64,000 bases of DNA. Source: Terriglobia bacterium. Its GTDB lineage: Bacteria; Acidobacteriota; Terriglobia; Bryobacterales; Bryobacteraceae. The notes beneath the pieces are model-generated. The model ran no database searches, was not told where the DNA came from, and saw nothing but the letters and a program-made list of their open reading frames with translations. This document shows, piece after piece, positions 36,181 through 45,520 of the stretch. Location of the stretch: NCBI GenBank assembly GCA_020073305.1, contig JAIQFK010000003.1, positions 186,001-250,000 on the forward strand. Direction: 5' to 3'. Every line of letters begins with the position of its first letter. Within the stretch, counting starts at the first letter, position 1. A program made the translations under genes and the position numbers.

Positions 36181-37563
36181 ATGAAGTCGTTCAAATGTAA
36201 ACTTATCCTGCCAGGTCTGCTGCTAACGCTCGCAATCGGGTTGCCAGTCTCGGCGCAGACGGTTACGAATGATGACACCATTCTCCGGCAGATCATCATC
36301 TTTGGCCGTCACAGCATACGGTCACCCCTGGTGTCGCCGGCCATTTTGGCCAAGTATTCACCAAGGCCTTACCCCGATTTCGGGGTCCCACCGGGCTACT
36401 TGACCGCGCACGGGCAGCAGGCCGAAGTCCTGCTTGGCACTTACTACCGCGACTATCTGCTCGCCGAGGGGCTTCTGACGGGCGACGCCGCAACAGATCT
36501 ATCGCGCTCCTATTTCCGCGCCAATTCCATTCAGCGCTCCAACCTCAGCGCCACCAAGCTTGGGGCTGGTTTGATCCCTGGCGCGCCGGTGCCGGTACAC
36601 TCCTATGCGCTGGGCCAACCCGACCCCGTTTTCGATCCCATTACGACCAATGTGGCGGCCATCGACCCCGCTCGCGCCGCGAAAGAAGTTCAAGAGGTTT
36701 ATAACAGTGGAACAGCGTTGGCTTCCGCCTATAGCGGCGAGTTCTCTCTGGTTCGGAGCGTGCTCTTCGGCTATCAAAACGGAGTGCAGCCGCCGCCTGC
36801 CACGCCGTCAGGCATCATGGATCCAACCATTCAACCCATTCCTTTGGATGCCCTCACAACGGGAGTGTCAACGGGAAACGTTATCGACGGCGGTGGTCTC
36901 TTAGCCACCCTGCTTGCGGCCGACCCATTCGTTATGGAATACGCCAACGGCTTTCCGCTCACGGAAGTAGGTTGGGGCCAACTTTCGTTGGATACTCTTT
37001 CCCAACAGACCCGGCTCGCAACGCTTACCCTGAATCTTGAATTTGCAATGCCCTACCTTGACCAGGTGCAGAGCTCGAACGCCGCCTCGCACGTACTTCG
37101 CTCTATGAAGCAAGCGGTAATTGGCGAAGCCGTTCCCGGAGCCTTTGGGGATGCGGCATCCCGGGTGGTTGTAGTGATTAGTTCTGATACCTTCATCACC
37201 GGATTGGCGGGCCTTCTTCGGTTGCACTGGCAGCTGCCCGGCTATCAGCCGGACTTTTGTGCTCCGGGCGGCGCGCTCGTTTTCGAACTGCGGCAGTCGA
37301 GAGACTCGGGAGAGTATCTGGTTCGCGCGTTCTACACCGCACAATCCTTCGATCAACTGCGTAATCTGACGCCCCTGACGCTCAATGCACCACCTGAAAC
37401 TATCCAGCTTCTGATTCCGGGCGGTGCGAAACCGGGCGCGGGTTTGGATGTCAAGTTTGAAAAATTTCAAAAGCTTCTCAGAAATGCGATTGGTCCGCAA
37501 TACATCCAAGATCCTGCGACAGAAGTTCCGCCTGGGGTGTTAGCCAGTGTCCCCTTGCAATAG
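36181..37563 (+). CDS. Exported histidine acid phosphatase (AppA/Agp-like), altered HD motif
   Basis: 460 residues. Signal peptide LLLTLAIGLPVSA before QTVT. Catalytic RHxxRxP is intact (FGRHSIRSPL, His ~40). The C-terminal region aligns with E. coli AppA: SSDTFITGLAGLL, then LPGYQPDFCAPGGALVFEL, corresponding to AppA HDTNLANLGGAL and LPGQPDNTPPGGELVFE. The His of the HD motif is therefore Ser here, while the proton-donor Asp remains. Phytase, sugar-phosphatase or other phosphomonoesterase activity is possible. Lies in the phosphatase cluster. Confidence 0.87.
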   Translation: MKSFKCKLILPGLLLTLAIGLPVSAQTVTNDDTILRQIIIFGRHSIRSPLVSPAILAKYSPRPYPDFGVPPGYLTAHGQQAEVLLGTYYRDYLLAEGLLTGDAATDLSRSYFRANSIQRSNLSATKLGAGLIPGAPVPVHSYALGQPDPVFDPITTNVAAIDPARAAKEVQEVYNSGTALASAYSGEFSLVRSVLFGYQNGVQPPPATPSGIMDPTIQPIPLDALTTGVSTGNVIDGGGLLATLLAADPFVMEYANGFPLTEVGWGQLSLDTLSQQTRLATLTLNLEFAMPYLDQVQSSNAASHVLRSMKQAVIGEAVPGAFGDAASRVVVVISSDTFITGLAGLLRLHWQLPGYQPDFCAPGGALVFELRQSRDSGEYLVRAFYTAQSFDQLRNLTPLTLNAPPETIQLLIPGGAKPGAGLDVKFEKFQKLLRNAIGPQYIQDPATEVPPGVLASVPLQ

Positions 37564-37603
37564 GAACATCTGAATGCGCTATATTGCGGACTCGGAGAAA
37601 TCC

Positions 37604-38890
37604 ATGATGCGCGGATGCATGATCTTGTTGACAATTACCGCGGCGGCTTTGGCACAGGATGCTCCCGTGGTTCCAAGCGCTCAGCCGGGGACGACGGTTC
37701 CGTCCGGCGTTCCTCTTCGTGTGGCGCTGGAACATCGTGTCGCTATCAAGCGGGTAGGCGAACCGGTCCGCGGACGGTTGGTGGAACCGGTTTACGTTTT
37801 CGACCGGATGGTCCTTCCGGCAGGAAGCGTCGTGGAGGGACACATTGCTGAGATCGGCGGAGTTCGAGCCACTCGGCGCTTCACAGCGCTCCTGTCCGGC
37901 AACTTGACGCCGCCGCGGGACGTTCGCGCGCAGTTCGACACGTTGTTGCTGAGCGACGGTTCGCGGCTGGCTCTGCGCACTTCCCCCTCCCGCGGAACAG
38001 CACACACCGCGCGTATCGCGACACGAGGGAGGAAGCGGGAAGAGCACCAGTCCGTTCTCAAAAACCGGGCGGCGAGTCTCGCCTTCAAAGAGCCGGGCAA
38101 GATGAGCCGGCTGAAGTCTTATTTGTTCGGTATGCTTCCCTATCACCGGCAAGCTTGGCAAGAGGGAACGCTTTTCAATGGCGTGTTGCAGGACCCTCTG
38201 ACCGGACTCTCGCCAATCCAGGTCGAAATGCAATCCGATCGCCCCGCCGTTCCCCGGCCGGAGGAGATGGAAGTCAGCGCGCGCCTGCTCGCTCCGCTCA
38301 GTTCCGCGACCGCCCGAAGAGGAGCGCTCGTGGAAGCGGTTGTGACCAGGCCCCTGTTCTCGAACGGTCATGCCCTGCTGATTCCGGAAGGTACCCGGCT
38401 TCTCGGGGATGTCGTAGAGGCGCAACCGGCACGCTGGCTTCACCGCAACGGGAAACTCCTGTTTGTGTTTCACCAGATCCAGCTCCCGTCAGCCACGGCG
38501 CAAGACATCCAAGGCCAACTGGAGGGGGTGGAGGCCAACTTCGATGCTCACCTGGCCCTCGATTCAGAAGGGGCCGCGCACACCAGCAGCCCGAAGAGCC
38601 GCTTCATTTTTCCAGCCATCGCCGTAGCTGTGGCCGGCTTGTCGTTTCATCAGGATTACAACGCCCAGGGTGTTCCCGATCAAGATATCGGAGGCCGCGC
38701 CGAATCAGGGGCCGTAGGTCTCGGGTTGATCGGCACCGCGTTGGCGCAGGCCTCGCGCTCCCTGGCTTCGAGTATTGCCTTCGCCGGCGCTGGGTTCAGC
38801 GTCTATTCGACCTTCATCGCCCGGGGTAAGGACGCGGTTCTTCCGGCGAACACACCGGTCAGGATTAGTTTCAGGGGTGCGCGGCGGTGA
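37604..38890 (+). CDS. Exported protein, conserved acidobacterial type, function unknown
   Basis: 428 residues from ATG 37604, where GGAG is six bases upstream and the signal peptide begins (MMRGCMILLTITAAALA, then QDAPV). Two similar beta-rich modules can be seen, each with 'low-value-then-G-x-V' wording (LRVALEHRVAIKRVGEPVRGRL and the later ARRGALVEAVVTRPLFSNGHALLIPEGTRL region), reminiscent of TrbI/VirB10-type C-domains, then hydrophobic helices near the end (FIFPAIAVAVAGLSF; LIGTALAQASRSL). Not assignable. Follows the phosphatase gene by 40 bases. Confidence 0.75.
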   Translation: MMRGCMILLTITAAALAQDAPVVPSAQPGTTVPSGVPLRVALEHRVAIKRVGEPVRGRLVEPVYVFDRMVLPAGSVVEGHIAEIGGVRATRRFTALLSGNLTPPRDVRAQFDTLLLSDGSRLALRTSPSRGTAHTARIATRGRKREEHQSVLKNRAASLAFKEPGKMSRLKSYLFGMLPYHRQAWQEGTLFNGVLQDPLTGLSPIQVEMQSDRPAVPRPEEMEVSARLLAPLSSATARRGALVEAVVTRPLFSNGHALLIPEGTRLLGDVVEAQPARWLHRNGKLLFVFHQIQLPSATAQDIQGQLEGVEANFDAHLALDSEGAAHTSSPKSRFIFPAIAVAVAGLSFHQDYNAQGVPDQDIGGRAESGAVGLGLIGTALAQASRSLASSIAFAGAGFSVYSTFIARGKDAVLPANTPVRISFRGARR

Positions 38891-38912
38891 AAGGACGTGC
38901 CAGCCCCCAGCT

Positions 38913-40859
38913 TCAGTGCGTTTTCGGTAAATCTACCGCCGGATTGTGAGCGAAGAAGTCGAAGGGGCGGAGTTCGAATTCGTGCCAGGCGGTGGGCATG
39001 ATGGGCCAGTCCTCGGGACGGGTGACGTGGTGGAAGCCCAGGGTATACCAGACCACGATGTCGGTGTTCTCGATGGGCCGGTTTGCTTTAGACCACGCCG
39101 GCAGGCCGTCGCCGCCGTGGCTCTGTGTGGGATAATCTCCGGCCGGGTAGCGTTCGTCTTCACGGTACGGGGTGACCCAGAGATTGTGCTGGATGAAGCC
39201 GGCGCGGCGCTGCGGCCAGTCGTCATCCGTCATCAGGGAAATGGCGTTGTGGCCGGGCGCGATCTCGTAGCCCGGCGAATAACCGAGCGGCCCCTTCACG
39301 TTCGGATTGATCACGCGCCAGAGCGCGGGGTGCTCCATCATCATTTGGAGCTGCCCTTCCTCCTCCACCTTCGCGACTTTCGGCTCGGCGACCCAGATGC
39401 TCTTGCGCGGATTGCCCGCCGGCAGGCGCTCGGTCTTCAGTTGCTCTTTGATGAAGCTGTTGTCGGTGCCGTCGACGTCCAGGTCCAGACGAAAACAGAA
39501 GAAATGATCGTGGTTCACGCCCACCGTGTTATCGCCGACGAAGTGGCCGTAGCGGCCGTCCTTGCCGTCACGGTCGTCTGCCGCCGTCCGGCTGCGCACG
39601 GCTTTCACTTCGATGGTGCCGGTAGCGCCCACGCCGATCTTGATGTTGCCGTTCTGCATGAAGGTCCAGTCCACGGCGTAATCGTAGTTGCCGAAAGTGG
39701 TGATCATGCGCAGGACCAGGTCGCGCTGGCGGCGGCTTTCCACCTGCACACCACCCCTCGCGTGGCGCCAGGCGAAATTGCCGGCTTCGCGCTCGAACAG
39801 GCACGCGGTGCGGGGCCAGCGCTGCGGAGTGCCGTGTGAGGTTGGAGCCACGGAGTCGAAGTAAACGGCATTATCCGGGCAGTCGGCTCCAGGTTCGAGG
39901 ACGCTGGCGACGCTGCCCCAGGTGTTGCCTTCGCCCATGTCGATGAATGTGGTGTGATACCAGCCTTCCGCCGGATCCTGGTAGGGAACGAAAACTTCCG
40001 CGAGCGAGCCCTCGTAGAGAATCGAGCGCGTTTTTCCGGCATCGTTGAAACTCACGTTCGTCACCACCACGCCCATTCTGGGATCGATGCGGAAGTGGAA
40101 ATTCCAGTTCTGCCAGCTCACCCGGTGGCCTCCCAGGCGAAAACCATGCACCGGCTGCGCCACCGAAATGGGACCCGGCACTTCGCGCGACGGAATGGTT
40201 GCGGCGTCGTAATCGGTGTTTCCCGGCGGCACGGGCACCGCGCCAGTATCTATGACGCGGATCACCTTCTGCTCCTCGGAATCCCACACCACGATGAGGC
40301 CTTCGATGTTATGACCCGGGCCGCCGTTGGATCCTTTGCTGTCGGAGCATTTCACCCGCTGGAGCCTGCGGCCCTGCTCTTCGGGGGTGCCAAAGTAACC
40401 GGGCGAATCGCCGTCACAGCCCACGGTGTCGAAATCGGTGATGCCGCGTTTGCGCATGGCGGCCTGCCATTGCGGATCGGCCTTTACCAGTTCGCTGACG
40501 CCCTCGGTTTCATCGGCGATCAAAACCGGCTCGACGCCTTTGATCTCTTTCCACGAAATCAAACTGCGGCCGGAGACGTCCACTATCGCCTCGAACGTCC
40601 GGCGGCCTTGCTTGATGATGGCCAGAGCTTCACGCCGGAACCGATCACCCGGTTTCCAGTTCAGTACTTCTACCTTGGGCGGCTCATGCAGGTTGATGCC
40701 GGCGTAGCGGCTGGCGGAATCCAGCTTGCCCGAAGCCTTCATGGTTTCAAAAACGGTCCAGTATTCCTGAGCCGTAAGGGCGTCGAGGGGATGAAGGACG
40801 GGCTCGGCGTGGACGGCGAGAGCGAGCAGTAAGAGAGCAGGGAAAGGGAAACGAAGCAT
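38913..40859 (-). CDS. Exported primary-amine oxidase (copper, topaquinone)
   Basis: 648 residues from ATG 40859 (GGAG six bases upstream; signal peptide LRFPFPALLLLALAVHA). Oxidises primary amines to aldehydes with release of NH3 and H2O2. TPQ precursor Tyr lies in TFGNYDYAVDW (~391), matching T-x-x-N-Y-D/E. The copper His pair is in VGVNHDHFFCFRLDLDVDG and a C-terminal His in LGFHHVTRPEDWPIMP. Length matches the family (about 640-720). Exported location agrees with TynA-type enzymes. Divergent from tilS across a palindromic repeat. Confidence 0.92.
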   Translation of the reverse strand: MLRFPFPALLLLALAVHAEPVLHPLDALTAQEYWTVFETMKASGKLDSASRYAGINLHEPPKVEVLNWKPGDRFRREALAIIKQGRRTFEAIVDVSGRSLISWKEIKGVEPVLIADETEGVSELVKADPQWQAAMRKRGITDFDTVGCDGDSPGYFGTPEEQGRRLQRVKCSDSKGSNGGPGHNIEGLIVVWDSEEQKVIRVIDTGAVPVPPGNTDYDAATIPSREVPGPISVAQPVHGFRLGGHRVSWQNWNFHFRIDPRMGVVVTNVSFNDAGKTRSILYEGSLAEVFVPYQDPAEGWYHTTFIDMGEGNTWGSVASVLEPGADCPDNAVYFDSVAPTSHGTPQRWPRTACLFEREAGNFAWRHARGGVQVESRRQRDLVLRMITTFGNYDYAVDWTFMQNGNIKIGVGATGTIEVKAVRSRTAADDRDGKDGRYGHFVGDNTVGVNHDHFFCFRLDLDVDGTDNSFIKEQLKTERLPAGNPRKSIWVAEPKVAKVEEEGQLQMMMEHPALWRVINPNVKGPLGYSPGYEIAPGHNAISLMTDDDWPQRRAGFIQHNLWVTPYREDERYPAGDYPTQSHGGDGLPAWSKANRPIENTDIVVWYTLGFHHVTRPEDWPIMPTAWHEFELRPFDFFAHNPAVDLPKTH

Positions 40860-40916
40860 CATGATCTCCAGACGAAGATGCGAGCTTACCACAGCCTCAT
40901 ACATCCGAATTCACCT

Positions 40917-41020
40917 GTAGCGCAGGCCCACGCCGCATTTGCGGGGACCTGCGGCTTTTTGCCCTGGCGAAGAAGAAGCCGCAGGTCTCCCCGCAAACCC
41001 CGCGGTTAGGCCTGCGCTAC
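40917..41020. repeat. Large palindromic repeat (nested inverted repeats)
   Basis: Outer arms GTAGCGCAGGCC (40917-40928) and GGCCTGCGCTAC (41009-41020) are perfect complements. Inner arms GCGGGGACCTGCGGCTT (40941-40957) and its complement with two extra bases (40976-40994) can pair as well. Related copies sit at 49768-49804 and 59614-59644. Lies between the divergent amine oxidase and tilS genes. Confidence 0.85.
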
Positions 41021-41059
41021 AAGATGCATCTAAAGAACGATAAGGTGGGAGCCGGTTGC

Positions 41060-41074
41060 TAGAATCGGAACGTG
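41060..41074 (+). promoter_or_regulatory. -10 box six bases before GTG of tilS
   Basis: TAGAAT (41060-41065), six bases, GTG at 41072. No Shine-Dalgarno with workable spacing (only GGAA directly abutting). Suggests a leaderless or nearly leaderless tilS transcript. No convincing -35 box. Confidence 0.4.
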
Positions 41075-42469
41075 ATCGGGCGCGTGCTGGAGACCATCGA
41101 GCGCTTCCGCATGTTCCAAACGGGCCAGCGGGTGGGCGTGGCGGTGTCCGGAGGCGCGGATTCGGTGTGCCTGTTGCATGTGCTTTTCGAGTTAGCTCCC
41201 CGCTGGAACCTGCATTTGAGCGTGCTCCATCTGGATCATCAGCTCCGCGGTGAAGAATCCGCCGAAGATGCGCGATTCGTGGAAAAGCTCGCCGGCGAGA
41301 TGGGCCTGACGTTTTCACTCGGCCGAGTAGACGTGGCCGCGGCGGTGCGAGAGCGCGGTGAGAATCTCGAACAAGCCGCGCGCGAGGTACGCCGAGGTTT
41401 CTTTCTCGGCTATCTGGACTGCGGAGCGGCGGACCGCGTCGCGCTGGGGCATACGCGATCCGACCAGGCGGAAACCGTACTGTTCCGATTTCTGCGCGGG
41501 TCAGGCACTGCGGGCCTGGCGGGCATCCGGCCGGTGACCGAGGACGGCTTCGTCCGCCCGCTGCTCGGCGTTGACCGCGCGGCGGTCGAGCAATTTCTTC
41601 GCGAGCGAAATATCGCATGGCGCGAGGACTCGTCCAACACTTGTCTGGATTTCGCGCGCAACCGGATCCGCCGCGAGCTGCTGCCCATGCTGGAGCGGGA
41701 GTGGAACCCGGCGATCGCCGAGACGCTGGCGAACACCGCGGACTGGGCGCTGGAAGAGGAATCGTACTGGGCGCAGGAGGTCGACCGGCTAGCCGCGGAA
41801 CAACTCACCGTCCACCCGCCCGCCGTGTTTTTGCGCGCAGACCGGTTGAGCCAATTGCCGGCGGCCGTTGCTCGCCGGCTGGTTCGCCGGGCCATCGAAA
41901 TGGTGAAGGGCGACCTGCGCGGTATTAACTTTGGTCATATCGCCGCAGTGCTGGCTCTGGCGTATCAAAAGGAAGGCGACGGGCGTTTGCAGGCGCCGGA
42001 AGTGGATGTGTACCGGTCATTTGAGTGGTTGCGGCTGGCTCCACCGGGCATGGACCGCCTGGAAAACCGCAATTTCCGGCTTCCAGCGCCCGTGCCCGGG
42101 GCGGTATCATTACCGGGCGGGAGTTCGGCGGTCCTGATAGAACTTATTGAAAACACAAAGACTAGCGAATCTGTGGATTCCAGATATAATGAATTGATGG
42201 ATTGGTTAGACTGGGACCGGATATCCGGTGCGCTCGAAGTGCGCAACTGGAGGCCGGGGGACCAGTACCGGCCGGTTGGTCATACCGGGGAAGAGAAGCT
42301 CAAGGTTCTTTTCCAGCAGGCGCGCATCCCGCTTTGGGAAAGGCGCAGTTGGCCGGTGGTCACACACGGGGATGAAATCATCTGGTCTCGCCGCTTTGGT
42401 CCGGCGGCGAATCTCATGGCCACTCCAGAGAGCCGCATGCTGTTGAGAATTCAGGAGACCTCATCTTGA
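41072..42469 (+). CDS. tilS: tRNA(Ile)-lysidine synthase
   Basis: 465 residues. N-type ATP pyrophosphatase loop VAVSGGADSVCLLHVL (~24-39), followed by LDHQLRGEESAEDARFVEKL and LGHTRSDQAETVLFRFLRGSG, the TilS signature. TilS and C-terminal substrate-binding domains follow (NWRPGDQYRPVGHTGEEKLK). Converts C34 of the AUA-reading tRNA-Ile to lysidine; essential in most bacteria. ftsH follows after 81 bases, the same order as in many bacteria. Confidence 0.95.
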   Translation: MIGRVLETIERFRMFQTGQRVGVAVSGGADSVCLLHVLFELAPRWNLHLSVLHLDHQLRGEESAEDARFVEKLAGEMGLTFSLGRVDVAAAVRERGENLEQAAREVRRGFFLGYLDCGAADRVALGHTRSDQAETVLFRFLRGSGTAGLAGIRPVTEDGFVRPLLGVDRAAVEQFLRERNIAWREDSSNTCLDFARNRIRRELLPMLEREWNPAIAETLANTADWALEEESYWAQEVDRLAAEQLTVHPPAVFLRADRLSQLPAAVARRLVRRAIEMVKGDLRGINFGHIAAVLALAYQKEGDGRLQAPEVDVYRSFEWLRLAPPGMDRLENRNFRLPAPVPGAVSLPGGSSAVLIELIENTKTSESVDSRYNELMDWLDWDRISGALEVRNWRPGDQYRPVGHTGEEKLKVLFQQARIPLWERRSWPVVTHGDEIIWSRRFGPAANLMATPESRMLLRIQETSS

Positions 42470-42550
42470 TGCAGGGGAAAGTTGGAATCAATCGGTATGC
42501 CGCCAACGTCTATACTTCTAGAGCCTTTTCTGTCGTCGTAGGGAGGTAGT

Positions 42551-44461
42551 GTGAATTCGAATATCAAGACAGCCATCTTTTGGGTGGTGCTGATCTGCGT
42601 GGCGGTGCTGCTATGGACCGTAGTGCGCACCGGTAAGAGCAAGACACAGGACCCCATCAACTTCTCCCAGTTCCTTGACGACGTGGAAAACGCCAGGGTC
42701 AAGGCAGTGACGTTCAACGGCACCGACGTGACGGGAGATTACAAAGACGTCAACAAGGGATTCCGGACGCAGGTACCGATCAACTACCCCGACCTTTACA
42801 AGAAGCTGGAAGACAAGAAAGTCACGATGGATTTTAAGGAAGCGAATTCCGGCAACTGGATATCGCTTCTGGTGAACGCTTCGCCCTTCATCCTGCTGCT
42901 GGCATTCTGGATTTTCATGATGCGGCAGATGCAGAGCGGCGGCAATAAGGCGTTGAGCTTCGGCAAGAGCCGGGCGCGCCTGCACTCGACGCAACAGAAG
43001 AAAGTCACGTTTAAAGACGTCGCGGGCGTGGAAGAGGCCAAGGAAGAGCTGCAGGAGATCATCGAGTTTCTCCGCGAGCCGCAGAAGTTTCAAAAGCTGG
43101 GCGGACGGATTCCGAAAGGCGTGCTGCTGATTGGCTCACCGGGCACCGGCAAGACGCTGCTGGCGCGGGCGATCGCGGGCGAGGCCAGCGTGCCTTTCTT
43201 TTCGATCTCGGGATCGGACTTCGTGGAGATGTTCGTGGGCGTGGGCGCGAGCCGCGTGCGCGACCTGTTTGAACAGGGAAAGAAAAACGCGCCGTGCATC
43301 ATCTTCATCGATGAAATCGACGCCGTGGGACGGCACCGTGGCGCGGGTTTGGGCGGCGGTCACGACGAGCGCGAGCAGACCCTCAACCAGTTGCTGGTGG
43401 AGATGGACGGCTTTGAATCGAACGAAGGCGTGATTCTGGTGGCGGCGACCAACCGCCCGGACGTGCTGGATCCGGCGCTGCTTCGCCCGGGCCGCTTCGA
43501 CCGGCGCGTGGTGGTGGGCCGGCCGGATGTAGGCGGGCGCGAAGCCATTCTGAAAGTTCATACCAAGAAAATTCCGCTGGGCGATGATGTCGATCTTTCG
43601 GTGCTGGCGCGTGGAACGCCGGGCCTGGCCGGGGCGGACCTGGCTAACCTGGTGAACGAAGCCGCGCTGAATGCGGCTCGCCAGAATCGAAAAGTCGTCA
43701 TGATGATCGACTTCGAGCTGGCCAAGGACAAGGTGCTCATGGGCGTCGAACGCAAGTCGATGATCCTGAGCGATGCGGAAAAGCGCAACACGGCGTATCA
43801 CGAGGCCGGGCACGCGCTGGTGGCGGCCATGCTGCCCAACGCCGACCCGCTGCACAAGGTTTCGATCATCCCGCGCGGGATGGCGCTGGGCGTTACCATG
43901 CAGTTGCCGATCGACGACAAACACTCGTACAGCAAGGATTACCTCAACGATCAACTGGCCATTCTGATGGCAGGTCGCATCGCCGAAGAGATTTACATGA
44001 ACCACATGACCACGGGGGCGGGGAACGACATCGAGCGCGGCACCGATCTGGCCCGCAAGATGGTCTGCGAGTGGGGCATGAGCGAGCTCGGGCCGCTGAG
44101 CTTCGGCAAGAAGGAAGAGCAGATCTTTCTGGGCCGGGAAATCGCCCAGCATCGCGATTACAGCGAAGACACGGCCATCAAGATCGATGAGCAGGTAAAG
44201 AAGCTGGTGCAAAACGGCTACGACCGCGCGCGCAAGGTGATCGAAGAGAGATCGGACGCGCTGGTCCGCGTGGCGGAAGCGCTGCTCGAACGTGAAGTCC
44301 TGGATGGCGCCGAGGTGAAACAGATCATCGAGGGCATCCCGCTGTCACCGCGCGCCGCCAAGTCCAAGGACTCTGAAGACCATTCGCAGCAGGTGCTCCG
44401 GCCGGAAGGCGGCCGCCGCCTGCCCGGGCTGTCTGAAGGCGAGCGTCCGGCGCCGGCGTAA
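42551..44461 (+). CDS. ftsH: ATP-dependent zinc metalloprotease FtsH
   Basis: 636 residues. Membrane anchors near 7-27 and 108-125 flank the periplasmic domain. AAA+ Walker A is GSPGTGKT (~194; Pro-Pro of the usual GPPGTGKT is Ser-Pro here), Walker [32 protein letters not shown], zinc site HEAGH (~416). GTG start with GGGAGG seven bases upstream; TATACT at 42511-42516 may be its -10. Degrades misassembled membrane and selected soluble proteins. Follows tilS, precedes hemH. Confidence 0.97.
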   Translation: MNSNIKTAIFWVVLICVAVLLWTVVRTGKSKTQDPINFSQFLDDVENARVKAVTFNGTDVTGDYKDVNKGFRTQVPINYPDLYKKLEDKKVTMDFKEANSGNWISLLVNASPFILLLAFWIFMMRQMQSGGNKALSFGKSRARLHSTQQKKVTFKDVAGVEEAKEELQEIIEFLREPQKFQKLGGRIPKGVLLIGSPGTGKTLLARAIAGEASVPFFSISGSDFVEMFVGVGASRVRDLFEQGKKNAPCIIFIDEIDAVGRHRGAGLGGGHDEREQTLNQLLVEMDGFESNEGVILVAATNRPDVLDPALLRPGRFDRRVVVGRPDVGGREAILKVHTKKIPLGDDVDLSVLARGTPGLAGADLANLVNEAALNAARQNRKVVMMIDFELAKDKVLMGVERKSMILSDAEKRNTAYHEAGHALVAAMLPNADPLHKVSIIPRGMALGVTMQLPIDDKHSYSKDYLNDQLAILMAGRIAEEIYMNHMTTGAGNDIERGTDLARKMVCEWGMSELGPLSFGKKEEQIFLGREIAQHRDYSEDTAIKIDEQVKKLVQNGYDRARKVIEERSDALVRVAEALLEREVLDGAEVKQIIEGIPLSPRAAKSKDSEDHSQQVLRPEGGRRLPGLSEGERPAPA

Positions 44462-44462
44462 G

Positions 44463-44497
44463 AGCAGGTGTCAGGTGTTAGGTGCCAGGTGCTAGGT
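44463..44497 (+). repeat. Tandem heptamer repeat GYYAGGT
   Basis: Five tandem 7-base units (AGCAGGT, GTCAGGT, GTTAGGT, GCCAGGT, GCTAGGT) begin directly after the ftsH stop codon and run into the hemH reading frame. Each unit holds an AGGT ribosome-site-like core. Slippage here would change the hemH leader. Confidence 0.8.
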
Positions 44498-45519
44498 TAG
44501 GCGCTGCGCCTTTGAATCCGCTCAGCCACCCGAAGTACGACGCTATTATCCTTGTCGCGTTTGGCGGGCCGGAACGGCCTGCGGATGTAATTCCTTTCCT
44601 TGAGAATGTGCTGCGCGGGCGCAATGTGCCGCGCGAGCGCATGCTTGAAGTCGCCGAACATTACTACCATTTCGGCGGCGTGAGCCCGATCAATCAACAG
44701 ATGCGCGAGCTGGTTGGTTTGCTGGAGGCGGAACTGCGCGAGCGGGGGCCACGCCTCGCGGTTTACTGGGGCAATCGCAACTGGGCTCCGATGCTTGGCG
44801 ATACGGTGCGCAAGATGCGCGACGACGGCGTGCGGCGGGCGGTGGCGTTCGTCATGTCGGCGTACAGCTCGTACTCGGGATGCCGGCAGTATCTGGAGGA
44901 CATCGCGCGGGCGCGGGAAGCGGTGGGAGAGGGCGCGCCGGAGATCGACAAACTGCGTGTTTTCTACAATCATCCGGGGTTCATCGAACCGGTGGCAGAG
45001 CGGGTGCGCGAAGCGCTGGCAAAGCTGCCGGACGCAGCGCTGATTTACACGGCGCACAGTGTGCCGGTTTCGATGGCCGCAACCTCGAAATACGAAGCGC
45101 AGTTGAAAGAAGCTTGCCGGCTGGTATCGGAAAAGCTGGGGTGTCACGACTGGCGGTTGGTATACCAAAGCCGCAGTGGTCCACCGTCGCAGCCGTGGCT
45201 CGGGCCGGACATCGGTGAGTATCTACGAGAGTTGCATGCGGCCGGCACGCGCGCGGTAGTGGTAGTGCCCATCGGCTTTATCTCCGACCACATGGAAGTG
45301 CTCTACGATCTCGATACCGAGGCCCGCGCTCTTTGCGGCGAACTGGGGTTGAACTTCGCGCGCGCCGCGACGGTGGGCAACGACCCGGCATTTGTCAGCA
45401 TGATTCGCGAACTGGTGCTGGAGCGCATGGGCGAGTTGCCACCGAGCTGCCTTGGAAGCGACGGGCCGAGTCACGACGTGTGTGAACCGGACTGCTGCGC
45501 GCCACCGCGGCGCGGGTAA
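44482..45519 (+). CDS. hemH: Ferrochelatase with predicted [2Fe-2S] cysteines
   Basis: 345 residues from GTG 44482; TTG at 44512 (giving NPLSHPKYDAIILVAFGGPE) is an equally likely start, since the extra residues are encoded by the heptamer repeat. Inserts Fe2+ into (copro)porphyrin. Landmarks: LVAFGGPE, YYHFGGVSPINQQ, catalytic His in YTAHSVPVSM, YQSRSGPPSQPWLGPDI, VVVPIGFISDHMEVLYDLD. Cys in SSYSGCRQYLEDI (~133) plus the C-terminal C-x10-C-x3-CC arrangement match iron-sulfur ferrochelatases of actinobacteria and myxobacteria. Companion of the HemQ-like gene near 60 kb. Confidence 0.93.
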   Translation: MPGARLGAAPLNPLSHPKYDAIILVAFGGPERPADVIPFLENVLRGRNVPRERMLEVAEHYYHFGGVSPINQQMRELVGLLEAELRERGPRLAVYWGNRNWAPMLGDTVRKMRDDGVRRAVAFVMSAYSSYSGCRQYLEDIARAREAVGEGAPEIDKLRVFYNHPGFIEPVAERVREALAKLPDAALIYTAHSVPVSMAATSKYEAQLKEACRLVSEKLGCHDWRLVYQSRSGPPSQPWLGPDIGEYLRELHAAGTRAVVVVPIGFISDHMEVLYDLDTEARALCGELGLNFARAATVGNDPAFVSMIRELVLERMGELPPSCLGSDGPSHDVCEPDCCAPPRRG

Positions 45520-45520
45520 C

